NCBI GenBank assembly: GCA_022496205.1
Contig: WTXD01000051.1
Location: forward strand, 124,001-188,000
DNA from: Gloeopeniophorella convolvens
Taxonomy: Eukaryota > Basidiomycota > Agaricomycetes > Russulales
Direction of reading: 5' to 3'
Length of the DNA: 64,000 nt
This document shows, one piece after another, positions 24,724-33,460 of the stretch. Numbering within the stretch: position 1 is the stretch's first letter; every line of letters begins with the position of its first letter. The notes below the pieces were generated by a model. It was not told the DNA's origin and did not search any database. It saw nothing but the letters and a program-made list of their open reading frames with translations. The translations under genes and the position numbers were made by a program.

Positions 24724-24754
24724 GGTCCTGGACCCCCGGCCCGGCATCCCCTTG
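24724..24754 (-). repeat. P-type transposon right terminal inverted repeat
   Basis: Its reverse complement starts CAAGGGGATGCCGGGC. The second target-site copy CTACAGAG lies at 24755-24762. Confidence 0.88.
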
Positions 24755-24762
24755 CTACAGAG

Positions 24763-25019
24763 TGCTATTGATAGGGGGGGGTTGCAATGATGCTACAACA
24801 TACTACTCGAGCTATGTACTGCTACATCGAACCCTGGGTTCTCCCTGATGTTGACGAATTTTGGGCCAGCCGCAACGATGTGTCATTCACTTTGGCAGTC
24901 CGATGATATGCCGCTGATGCCGGGCAGGGGCCGTTTCCTTTTCCGTCTAAGCGACCAAAACCATCCTGAGGATGGTTTTGATGCTGTCCTTGTTGAGACG
25001 GACAGTGTCCTGGCGGCTC
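24763..25019 (+). other. Orphan coding-like stretch between two elements
   Basis: An open frame here reads NFGPAATMCHSLWQSDDMP and continues to EDGFDAVLVETDSVLAAL, where family C LTR sequence begins. Its composition looks exon-like, but I do not recognise it and find no partner exons. It may be the edge of a gene or element cut by the LTR. Confidence 0.3.
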
Positions 25020-25248
25020 TGATTAGATTAGATATGGACCTAATGATCAAGGACTATCTTATCTAGTGTACATAATGTTCTAGACTTAAGGCTGTGTTCA
25101 GCCCCACATTCGTTTCCATGATTCTGGACTATTCTAGGGCATTCCATGACCCACCTTGTACTCCGGTACCCACTCTTACTCCGTTTCATGTGGGTCTCCT
25201 AGGCTTTCTAAGCAGTGTTTATCACATGCTATCTGTCGCTCCTTACTG

Positions 25249-25284
25249 TATATAAGGACCTCTTTCTTCGCCTCTGTAGCCTCA
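25249..25284 (+). promoter_or_regulatory. TATA box and initiator-like start in family C LTR
   Basis: TATATAAG at 25249-25256 is followed 33 bp later by CTCAGTC, a TCA(+1)GTY-type initiator. The inferred start at 25284 coincides with the first base of the 45-nt sequence copied at 25401-25445, which supports it as the real RNA 5' end. Confidence 0.6.
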
Positions 25285-25308
25285 GTCTTTTGACCTTCTC
25301 TGACTGAG

Positions 25309-25362
25309 GCAAGTACACTACTGCTCCTTTCACTTCTACCTTATGCTTACCCTACCTTGTAG
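25309..25362 (+). other. 54-nt GC-AG intron inferred from a spliced copy
   Basis: The segment begins GCAAGT after ACTGAG and ends TTGTAG. Its length is typical of basidiomycete introns, and GCAAGT is the usual donor of GC-AG introns. The nearby copy at 25401-25445 contains the two flanking segments joined exactly, without it. Confidence 0.6.
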
Positions 25363-25400
25363 CGTCACTCTGTGTCCTTCAGGTATTGCACTAATGTATA

Positions 25401-25445
25401 AGTCTTTTGACCTTCTCTGACTGAGCGTCACTCTGTGTCCTTCAG
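25401..25445 (+). repeat. 45-nt spliced retrocopy of the LTR leader
   Basis: Positions 25401-25425 equal 25284-25308 and positions 25426-25445 equal 25363-25382, with no mismatch seen. The copy starts at the inferred RNA start and lacks the GC-AG intron. This is what reverse transcription of a capped, spliced leader would leave. Confidence 0.6.
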
Positions 25446-26249
25446 TTGTCACTCCACCCTTTGCTGCGCTTCAACAGTCCTCGGGGTTCATTGAGCCAGA
25501 GCCAGCGCCGGTGGCATGCGAATCCGTGCTCGACCCGCTTATTCAGCCTGTGGCCGTACCGTCATTCAAACTGAATCCCACCGTGCTGCAACCTTCGGCT
25601 AGCGCAAATCACCCCCCAGATCTCAATATCGCCCAAAACGCAGTGACTTTTGTAAAAAGCAACCTCAGGACGGTTCTGGCACTTGGCCATGTAGAGAGAC
25701 GCCGTTCGGATTCGCGGGCTGCCCACGCCCCGGGTAGGCACACAAATATGGTACCAGGACGAAGCTGGCAGTATATCTGTGCTATGCGCAAAAGGTCATA
25801 ATATTCCAATGTCAGGAGGGTCTGTTCCTAAGCCAGGACGGGAGATTGAGCGAAATCCTGCAGTATTTAAATTTTCATGTCTCCCATTTCCCCGTCACTC
25901 TGTGCGCAGAGGCCTCTCCACTGTGCTGGCTACTGAAGCGCACGGCTCATGTGACACAGTCGAGAAGAAATAAGGGATGCGACGCCACGCGCCAGCGGCC
26001 TTGTCTACACTTTTCACAGGCAACAGCACTTCGCGGAGCGGTCGCACCAACCCGAGAACGGAGAGAAGTGGAGGGTCTCCGGGCACCTCTGCACCAGACC
26101 CAGACGCAAGTAACACGCCTCCGGCTAAAGCGTGCGCTCGTCCTGCTCTACATATGCGCACGCCCCGCGAGCATCACAAAAACCGTCGATGTCAGCGGGT
26201 ATCAATATCCATCGCCTCGCGGTCCGTACACGCGCACACCCCACAGCAA
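25446..26249. other. Unassigned region downstream of the LCHN-like gene
   Basis: A 96-codon open frame (25511-25801) is present, but I recognise no family, and codon use gives no strong case. The right part is probably the 3' flank of the convergent LCHN-like gene. Confidence 0.3.
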
Positions 26250-28264
26250 TCACGCCCCATACCCAAACACAAGCCCGACGACCTCGCGCCACCCGACCGT
26301 GCGTCGCACGACGACGCGCACGTCACGCGGCGCATACGCGGCGCCTAGCCACGCCGCGAAGCGCGCGTCGAGCGTGCTCAGCGGGCCCAGCCCCAGCGCG
26401 AGCGGCGCGAGCACCACCTCGCGCGGCGCCCCCGCCCCCTCGCCGTTGGCGCCCACGGCGTCCGCCAGACGCGCGAGCAGTGCGCCCGTGTGCGCGTGCA
26501 GCGTCTGCAGCAGCGCGCGCGCGGTGAGCGCCTGTCGGTCGCGCACGAGCACCGCGTCCTCTTCGCTGTCATCCTCTTCCGCCTCCTCAGCGCCTGCATC
26601 CGGGTCCTTGGCGCCGTCCGAGTCCGCGTCGTCCAGGATCGCTGGCGGCCCGGCGGCGCGCCCTGGGAGCGTGCCGAGCGCCCAGAGCGAGCCGTCGCTC
26701 GCGCGGCGGCGCCGGCGGCGCCGCGCGTAGAGCGACGAGGTGGGCAGTGCGGGACGGCCCTCGATCCCGTCGCCGCGCGCGCGGACGCGCGGTGCGGGTG
26801 GCGGTGGTGAGGTGGCGGGGCGCAGCCAGAGCCCCGCGCAGAGCAGGCACGCGTCTTCGTACAGCCGGCCCGCGTCCGGGAGCCACGGTGCGCCGGCGCC
26901 GGCGCCGTTCGTGTCGGCGTCGAGGCGCAGGAGGCGGTCGAGCTCCGTCCACTGCGCGAATGTTACGTGTTAGACGGGTGGAGGAGTGAGAGAGGCAGGG
27001 CGCACGCACGAGCGCGACGTCACTCCAGGTGAAGCGCACGCTGGTGAGGCGCGGGGCGAGGCGCAGCGCGGGGCGCCCCACGCTGGCAGGCGCGGAGAGG
27101 TCGACGAGGAGGTCGTAGTGCTGTGGTTTCTCGAGGAACATCGTGTCTGTCGTGCCTGCCTCGCATGTCCCCGTTCATACGACACAGGTAGACAAAAGGA
27201 AGCGAGCGGGCACGTACATGCGATCCACCCGCGCCCGCGCGCCGACTCGCGCTCGAGCATCGCGAGGTCGTGCAACGTCACGACTCCCAGCACGCGTACG
27301 CCGTCCTCCCCTGGGTGTTCGTCTCTTCGGCGCAACGCGGGCGCAGGCTCAGGCGCGAAGCACATGTCCGCGAGCGCGTGACACAGCACGGACGCAGACG
27401 CGAGGGGCGGCGCGGTGTACAGCAGCACGCGGCGGCGGCCGAGGAGGTGCTTGTAGAGCGTGAGCGCCGACGGCCCGAGCAGACGCAGCGCGTGCGGGAG
27501 GTGCAGCGCCGGGTGGGCCTGCGCAGCCTCCTACTCCCCACATGAAATCAGCACACCCCTGAAACGCAACAGCGAAGCGTGCAGCGCACCCCGTCCAGCT
27601 CGGCGCCCCACCCGCCCCATGCGCCGGCGCCGCCAAGATCCGTGCGACGCGCCACGCGCGCGTCAAAGAACTGACGTGCGGGCGCCCAGTACGCGTCTGT
27701 GTCTTCTGCGAGGCCAGACGCGTGCAGCTCGCGCGCGAGGGCGATGAGCGCGGCGGTGTGACGCCAGGGCCGCGGACGCGCGGAAGGCGCGAGGAGGAGT
27801 CCGAGCGAGGAGAGGCGCGCGCCGCGCTGGCCGTCGGCGTCGGTTGCGCGGCGGTGGAAGACGGCGATGCCAGCGTGGGCGGATTTAGTGAAGTATCTGG
27901 GCAGGGCGGGGGCAAGTCAGTGAGTGGGGACAGATTGGGAGGAGGGAAGGCGCACAGGGTGTCCTGCTCGACAAGGTGGAGACCGCTTGGGAGAGAGCTG
28001 AACTCGACGCCATCGAGGGAGAGGTCTGCGTGGGGCGAAGGTATCGTGAGGTTGTGCATAATGGACTGCGGGAGCGGACGGAGCTACGGACCATCTGAAG
28101 CTTTGAGAGACCAGTCGATGATGTTTCCCTGGGTTGGGTGGAACGACGCATGGAATATCGCCACTAGTAAGACGGCCCCGCTCTTTATTCCCGTGCGATG
28201 CAGCGCAGTGAGGATATTCGGACGCACCGACGTCTTGCGGAGGACTCGAGGAGACGGTCGCCAT
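26250..28264 (-). CDS. LCHN/DENND11-like protein (DUF2347, DENN-related)
   Basis: DENN-type proteins act on Rab GTPases and membrane traffic; LCHN proteins are the small DENND11 branch. The start at 28264 gives MATVSSSPPQDV. After a 64-nt intron it continues AIFHASFHPTQGN and IDWSLKASD, and a second intron (about 28025-28090) joins to DLSLDGVEFSSLPSGLHL. Family-typical segments follow: ARLSSLGLLLAPSARPRPW (about 27770-27830), RRRVLLYTAPPLASASVL (about 27375-27430), VLGVVTLHDLAMLERES (about 27245-27295) and LVDLSAPASVGRPALRLAP (about 27050-27105). The C-terminus ends VGWREVVGLVFGYGA with a stop at 26250. All junctions are GT-AG and no disabling change was seen. The gene is very GC-rich, unlike its repeat-laden surroundings. 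It shares its upstream region with prefoldin subunit 5. Confidence 0.82.
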
Positions 28265-28392
28265 CGCGGTGCAAGGGAGGAAGGCGAGCTACCCGATCGG
28301 GGAATGGGTTGGACAGCCAATCGCGTGCCTGGCTCTGGAGCGCTTGCGCTTCTCTCTCTCGTTTGACCGTCTTGGATCATAGATCCAACGCG
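28265..28392. promoter_or_regulatory. 128-bp bidirectional promoter, LCHN-like / prefoldin 5
   Basis: The two start codons face away from each other across 128 bp. A CCAAT box lies at 28317-28321, followed by GCGTGCCTGGCTCTGGAGCG. This block is kept almost unchanged in the duplicated copies at about 36899-36930 and 41990-42015. No TATA box was found. Confidence 0.65.
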
Positions 28393-29014
28393 ATGGCAGC
28401 CCAGCCACAGCAGATCAGCGTCGCCGACCTCGACATCTCTCAGCTTGCAGACGTCCGACGCCAGCTCGAAGAGGTACCCAGCTCCTTCAGCTCCATGCAG
28501 CGCGCTAACTCCTTCGCAGGAACTCTCACACCTCACAAACTCCTTTAGCCAGCTCAAGCAGGCACAAGCCAAGTTTCGCTCATGCATCGACTCGGTAAAG
28601 GAAGTAAAACCCGAGAACAAAGGTGTGCTCACGCCGCGTCGATACTCACTGATGGTCTGACCTTGCGGCGCAGGTAAAACTATCCTCGTCCCGCTCACCA
28701 ACTCGCTCTACGTCCCCGGCAAGCTGCGCGACGCCGAGAATGTCATCATCGACGTCGGAACAGGCTACTATATCCAAAAGGTGCGTTGCGTCCTAGGCTA
28801 TCTGCTTTCAACTGGCGACAAGATGCTCACGTGTCGCGCTCTGCAGACTCGCGCGCAGGCGGTCAAGCACTACGAGCAGAAGATCGACTTTATCAAGTCC
28901 AACCTCGACGCACTCCAGGAGACGATACAGAAGAAGCAGGATAACATGAACTACTTAGTTAGCGTGATCCAGTCGAAACTCCAAGCGCAGCCCTCGGGGA
29001 ATAACAAAGAGTGA
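28393..29014 (+). CDS. PFD5: Prefoldin subunit 5 (alpha-type)
   Basis: Prefoldin is the hexameric cytosolic chaperone that hands unfolded actin and tubulin to the CCT chaperonin; subunit 5 is one of its two alpha-type chains. There are four exons: 28393-28473, 28520-28622, 28674-28780 and 28847-29014, separated by GT-AG introns of 46-66 nt. The protein of about 152 residues shows the family layout. An N-terminal helix contains SHLTNSFSQLKQAQAKF. A beta-hairpin region has [16 protein letters not shown] and [15 protein letters not shown]-terminal coiled-coil helix includes [19 protein letters not shown]. It ends QPSGNNKE with a stop at 29014. All frames join without a stop, and it is the only intact copy in the window. 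Four damaged copies lie downstream. Confidence 0.93.
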
Positions 29015-30004
29015 AATATAGCCCTATGGTCTGATGTGTGAGAGTGTCGGGAGTCGTGTTGAGCTTTGCGAGAGTTGGGGACGGCGCTGGTATGGTCGAG
29101 GTGCGTCCCTTTGATCCATTCGCTTTTGCATCGTGCTCATGTATGCCAGTGATGCCGTGCCTACGCTGCCTGCAAGCGAAATCCGATGAGCCTGAGGGCT
29201 TCGAATAGTCTCCGTACCGGACTGGCCAGGTAAAGACAGTTGCTCCCATGTGCAGTCCCGAGGTCACTAGCCAACGACGTTCCTAATCTTTGATCAGGAG
29301 ATCCCCTCTCTGTGACTAATCCGGGCCATCTGAGCGCCATGATCTGCACACCGTTCCTAATACCATCGCGCCGCGGGGTTCGAAGTTGGCTCGCTTATGT
29401 CCTCGCGGAAACCCATCACCCCTCTTCATCATCTCGTCCTTTCCTCAGCTGACGATGCTCGACACCTCCGCACAGTGGACAAAGGACCCGGAGCGAGCAC
29501 ACGCACGCGCGCTGCCTCGGGATGGATGTCTGACTACCTGTCGGTGGGGGTGGGCCTGCGGCGTCGCGCGTGACACGTGGGCACATGCGCGTTCTCACGA
29601 GGTTATTGGTGCTCACCGTACCACGCCTGGCGCCCCAGGCGCAGGCATTGCCTTTCCTCCGCGCGGCGTTCACCTACGGCAGCATCCCTCGAGCCTGCTT
29701 GCGGGGATGGGTATGTACCGGGCGTGGCACTGTTCTGTCCAGACGTCTTCCATGGCCTTCGACCTCCTGATTATTTTCAATCTTGTCCGTCAAACACCAA
29801 CAGCGGGGGCTCGGACTGTGCACTCGTTGGCAAACACAGAGATGGGGTACATTGGGGATCAGCCATAGCGCAATTTAGATAAATACGTCCTACCCAACAC
29901 TGGGGGTGCCTATCGTGCCCGTCTCTACGTACGCTGACCAGGCTGACCATCAAGAAAATATTGTACGCCTCATAGGCAAAAGGGACAGGGGACCAAAATT
30001 ACGA
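29015..30004. other. Post-prefoldin spacer with a short X-segment remnant
   Basis: Around 29330-29480 is a stretch related to the X segments that follow each prefoldin pseudogene, including ATGCTCGACACCTCC. It is shorter and lacks the later coding-like part. The remainder shows no recognisable gene. Confidence 0.4.
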
Positions 30005-30628
30005 ATCGCCTCTAGTAGTCCTGCTCTCGCGGCGCGGATAAAAGAGGAATCTAAACAGAATGGAACATGTGAGTGTCTTGCTCCCTTTTTTTCTCTGGAC
30101 ACGCGGAACATGTTGGGTAACTTACCTGGACAGCTCACAACCATATGGTGTCCAGCCCCCTGCGTCCTCCAACGCCTGAATTGGCGTGTCCCACTGGCGC
30201 CATCGTATCCACTCCTTCACTTCTGCGAACGCTTCCTCCTCGACGTCCGAAATCTGCTGCCGTTTTCTGGCACGGTCCTTGATCCCATCGGCCTGGAGAA
30301 CCCGTTCGACGTATGGACCCGGGGAGTACATGGGGCGAAAGTAAGGACCCGGGCTTTCACGGTGGTGTTTCGTCCAGTGACCTTTCAGATCATAATTTCG
30401 GCTCCCGGTCCAAGGGCAGAGCAGGCACGCGATGTGGTGAGGAAGGTGCGCCTCGCGGATATGTCTGTTGCGTTCAGGTCGGCGTCTGAACGAGCGCTCG
30501 CACGCGGGGCAAGTCGCAAGAGTATGAGCGGACGGCGTATCAGTTATCGTGGCCAATTCGGGGGCGCCAGTAGGTGCGATAGCGTTGTGCGTTGGTGGCG
30601 AGACGTCAGATGTGACGGGTTGTGATGC
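30005..30628 (-). CDS. C2H2 zinc-finger protein, family B copy 1
   Basis: The start at MASQPVTSDVSPPTH is preferred because family B copy 2 begins at the equivalent place; a longer frame exists upstream to 30757. Two classical C2H2 fingers lie in the N-terminal half: CPACERSFRRRPERNRH (C-x2-C-x12-H-x4-H) and CLLCPWTGSRNYDLKGHW (C-x2-C-x12-H-x3-H). The rest is charged, with VEEEAFAEVKEWIRW. A GT-AG intron (about 30057-30121) leads to a short last exon ending at 30005. This is probably a DNA-binding nuclear protein; targets are unknown. It lies between the intact prefoldin gene and the first prefoldin pseudogene. Confidence 0.65.
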
Positions 30629-31488
30629 CATGAGTACCTGGATAACAGGCCGAGTGAGAAACGACCGAACAGGACGGGGTCGCCGCGGAGGAAAAACTAC
30701 CTCATATCCCCAGGGGTTCTGGCACGCAAACGGGGCGCTGCTTTCCCGCACGGGCATGGGTTTAAATGCTTGAGTTCTTTAGGTGGGGGGTATGGTCATT
30801 ATTGCCGCGATTCCGTCGCATTTATACCTCTGAATGTCGTGCCCAGGGATTGAATGGGTAGATGTTACTTGGAGTGGCGCGGCACCTGGTGAGTACCGCA
30901 GTTTCAAGGTATGCGCTTGCACTTCACTCGTCACTCACAAACGAAATTGGCTGTGCCCCCGTAATCTCCAGGACCGCGTACACGGCTCGCCCTATCCCCC
31001 CTCCCCCGCTCTCGCTCGAGTAACTCGGTCTCTCCTAGAACGTCTGGGAACGAGACTGTGAATCCCGAAAACTCTACCGCGCGCATGATTGATAATTTCG
31101 GAGGAAAGTAACGCTGTGTGACGGTTTTGACTTACTTGGTTTTGACAGGCCCGGCCAGCGCCGCACTGTTGCCGGATTCAGGGCATCCGGCCCGACGGGC
31201 GCGTTGAAGGAGAACCAAGTTCAACGCGTGTATTTGGCAGTTGGTTTTCTGCTTCAGCTTCAGCATCGACGCCAGCCCGCCGCCGCCCGCCTCCAAATCA
31301 TGACTAATGGCTGCGATGCACTATATTTGAGCTCGAGTCCGCGCCGTGTTAATCATGGACTGGAAATGGCGCGAGCAACATGAGGCCGTAAAGGGCACTG
31401 CAGATGCGCATTGCGCAGCCTAGGCAGTGCCAGTGGCCCCCTGACAACAGTGGATGCGTTGGCGGGGAACATCGGTTTTTTCTCTGGG
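30629..31488. other. Spacer before prefoldin pseudogene 1
   Basis: No gene was recognised. From about 31340 the sequence is homologous to 48350-48480, the stretch before prefoldin pseudogene 4, so it belongs to the duplicated unit. A short hairpin (GCGTTGAA...TTCAACGC) lies near 31200-31230. Confidence 0.4.
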
Positions 31489-32022
31489 CGCTCAGCTCGC
31501 AGGTGACTCCGATGTCGGCGAACCGAAGAGGTACGTAGCTCGTTCGGGTTCATGCAGCCCGCTGACGAGTCCGGCCTCGCAGAAATTCTCATGTCTCGCA
31601 GATTCCTTTGACCACCAGCTCAAGCATTGGACCCTATCCAAGTTTCATTCGTGCATTGACTCTGTCCGTGGAGGAGGGCCCGAAAAAGGGTACTTGCACA
31701 CCGTGTCGGTGACGGTCTGACCCTGCGGCCGCAAGACCGTCCTCATCCCACTCACCAACTCGCTCTACATCATCGTCGATGACGTCGAAACAGGCTACTA
31801 CGCCAAGGTACGCTCCTGGGCTATCTGCCCTCGACTGACGGCGTGATGCTCACATGCGCGCAGGTGGTCAAGCACTACGAGCAGAAGATCGACTTTATGA
31901 TCAAGTCTAACCTCGATACGCTCCAGGAGACGATACAGAAGAAGCAAGGGAACATGAACTACTCGGTTACTGTGATCTAGTCGAAGCTCTAAGCGCAGCC
32001 CGCGGGGAATAGCAAAGAGTGA
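31489..32022 (+). pseudogene. Prefoldin subunit 5 pseudogene 1
   Basis: It is homologous to all exon positions of the intact gene but has lost the start region. The hairpin exon is shortened (missing the YVPGKLRD part). In-frame stops appear in the last exon, where CAG-type codons became TAG and TAA (about 31978 and 31990). The typical ending AATAGCAAAGAGTGA is kept at 32008-32022. Introns are present, so it arose by DNA duplication and not through an mRNA. Confidence 0.85.
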
Positions 32023-32215
32023 GGTATAGCCTTATGGTTCGACGTGTGAGAGTTGGGGATGGCGCTGGTGTGATTGAGGTGCGCCCCTTGAAACATTTGC
32101 TTTGCATCGTGTTCATGTAGTGACCGCCGGCAATACAGGCGCGGCGTCTAAGTGCGCCTGTGCGCGCGCAGTGTGATGAGCCTGAGAACCCAGCTCGCGA
32201 TCCACCGCCGGCATC

Positions 32216-32625
32216 CCCTATCTCGAGCTGTCCCGAGTGCTTACGAGAAACGTGCCCAAGAGCCCCTGCTTCTTCCCTCCATAGTTACAATTCCAACCAT
32301 CTGAGCGCCGTCCGCGTTCCGGGTACCCTCGCGCTGTGTGACTCCGAGTTGGCTTCGCATACTTGTGCCCCCCCGGTGTGACGCAGACTCCGATTTCTGG
32401 CCTCGCTTTACCATCTTCTCTTCCCCGAGTCACGATGTTCGACAACTCCATGCATGGTGGGCGAAGGGCCTGCAGGACATACAGTAGGAAGAGGGCTTCG
32501 AGGCGTACATCGACCCTGCGCGGCCGGCCAACCGAGAGGTCCCGCTCAGCGCGGACCATGCGCACATCGCTAGCGCGGGAGAGGTGCGTGCCCGTCCGCG
32601 CCCTAGAGTTCTGTGTTCCGAGTTT
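32216..32625 (+). repeat. X segment of the duplicated unit, copy 1
   Basis: This block recurs after prefoldin pseudogenes 1, 2 and 4 and weakly after 3. A frame near 32490-32560 reads EAYIDPARPANREVPLS, ending in GCGGGAGAG before a GTGCG donor-like site. The same reading recurs near 38092-38140 and 49533-49600. It looks like an exon of an unidentified gene dragged along by the duplication. Frames upstream are broken. Confidence 0.5.
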
Positions 32626-33331
32626 GAGACGGAATATTGGGACGGTTGGGTGGGACCTGGCGGAACGTTGTGAACGTGGCCACCGCCGCGTCTTCGGACC
32701 TATAACTGACATATGCTGATGGATGTCCAGAGAATGGCACAGGGTCCGCGCCGCCCCAGCTTCTCGAGTCCTCGAAGAACTAAGGTACGATTGCTATATA
32801 AGCCTGATGTTCCCGTGATGTGCGGAGCGCTCGGCCGTAAGATGGTCGAATGCCATGTTGTTTCCTAAGTATCTGTTCTCGAACTCCGGACGACCAAACG
32901 TCCAGTACATAGGTACGCTTGGACATCATCAACGTCCACAGACTAAGCAACTTCAGCTCCATCTTGCCTCGACTATTTTGCTTGGGTCCCTGCAGTGGCT
33001 TGAGCTCCAGATAAGGAGTGTCCGCCACTGGCGCCTAAGTTTGGTTCCGCCTTGCAAAGTATAAGGTCCAGTCGTGGACGGGTCTGAAACCCCGATGCTT
33101 GTACTTATTGTTCCTTTATGTTGTATGACCAGCGGACTTGCACACCGATAATCTGATCATAGCAGAGGGCACGTTGACACGATCCATCTGTAACGTATGC
33201 AGACTCTGGAGATTCCTCAAAAGTGTATGGACCGCGCAGGCTTGGTTGCCGTGGACTCCGACAAAGGACGCATTGACAAAATTTTGGACACAATGGTCTT
33301 TCGTGGCTTGGACTCGGTAACCTTTAGCACA

Positions 33332-33372
33332 CACGTGTGGACCTACAGACACACTCCCCACCTCCATAAAAG
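33332..33372 (+). promoter_or_regulatory. Family A promoter, copy 1 (E-box and TATA-like)
   Basis: CACGTG at 33332-33337 and CATAAAAG at 33365-33372 lie upstream of the start codon at 33461. The same pair, in the same spacing, precedes copies 2 (38884-38889, 38917-38924) and 3 (50382-50387, 50416-50423), with CATAAAAG 91-96 bp before ATG in each. This supports the chosen start codon over longer in-frame extensions. Confidence 0.6.
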
Positions 33373-33460
33373 CCTTGAGCACCTCGCGTCTCTCCCTCAT
33401 CCTCCCTTCCACCCACACATACTAAGGCTCTCGCACAGTCCCCACAAACAAATCGCCAAA

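Larger units (their letters stand above)
18130..24754 (-). mobile_element. P-superfamily DNA transposon, complete ends, 8-bp target duplication
   Basis: The ends are inverted repeats of about 31 bp: 18130-18160 and the reverse complement of 24724-24754 both start CAAGGGGATGCCGGGC and match at about 27 of 31 positions. CTACAGAG flanks both ends directly (18122-18129 and 24755-24762). An 8-bp duplication fits P elements (and hAT), and the transposase motifs favour P. The 16-bp TGGACTAACTAGGTAC occurs near each end in direct orientation (18195-18210 and 24703-24718). Length is 6625 bp, including a 541-bp solo LTR and its duplicated 5 bp. Confidence 0.88.
25020..25382 (+). mobile_element. LTR, family C, copy 2, with promoter and intron-like segment
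   Basis: It begins TGATTAGATTA like copy 1. The copies align to GTAGCGTCA at 25367; homology to the next 15 bases exists only with the nearby retrocopy. A TATATAAG box lies at 25249-25256, about 33 bp before a TCAGTC initiator-like site (A at 25284). From there a 25-nt segment, a 54-nt GC-AG intron-like segment (25309-25362) and a 20-nt segment follow. No flanking duplication was found, so the element type and exact end are unknown. Confidence 0.65.

Noticed and set aside
18130..24754. hAT assignment based on the 8-bp duplication and BED-like finger
   Set aside because: No hAT C-terminal dimerisation motif was seen, whereas the D-x2-H...RN and the DE-containing segment fit P-type enzymes. 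hAT is not fully excluded.
26250..27550. Many long plus-strand frames rich in A, R and P
   Set aside because: They are shadows of the GC-rich LCHN-like gene on the minus strand; very high GC removes stop codons in all frames.
33197..33460. N-terminal extension of family A copy 1 upstream of ATG 33461
   Set aside because: The frame is not kept in copies 2 and 3, and the TATA-like box lies within it, so it is promoter and leader.
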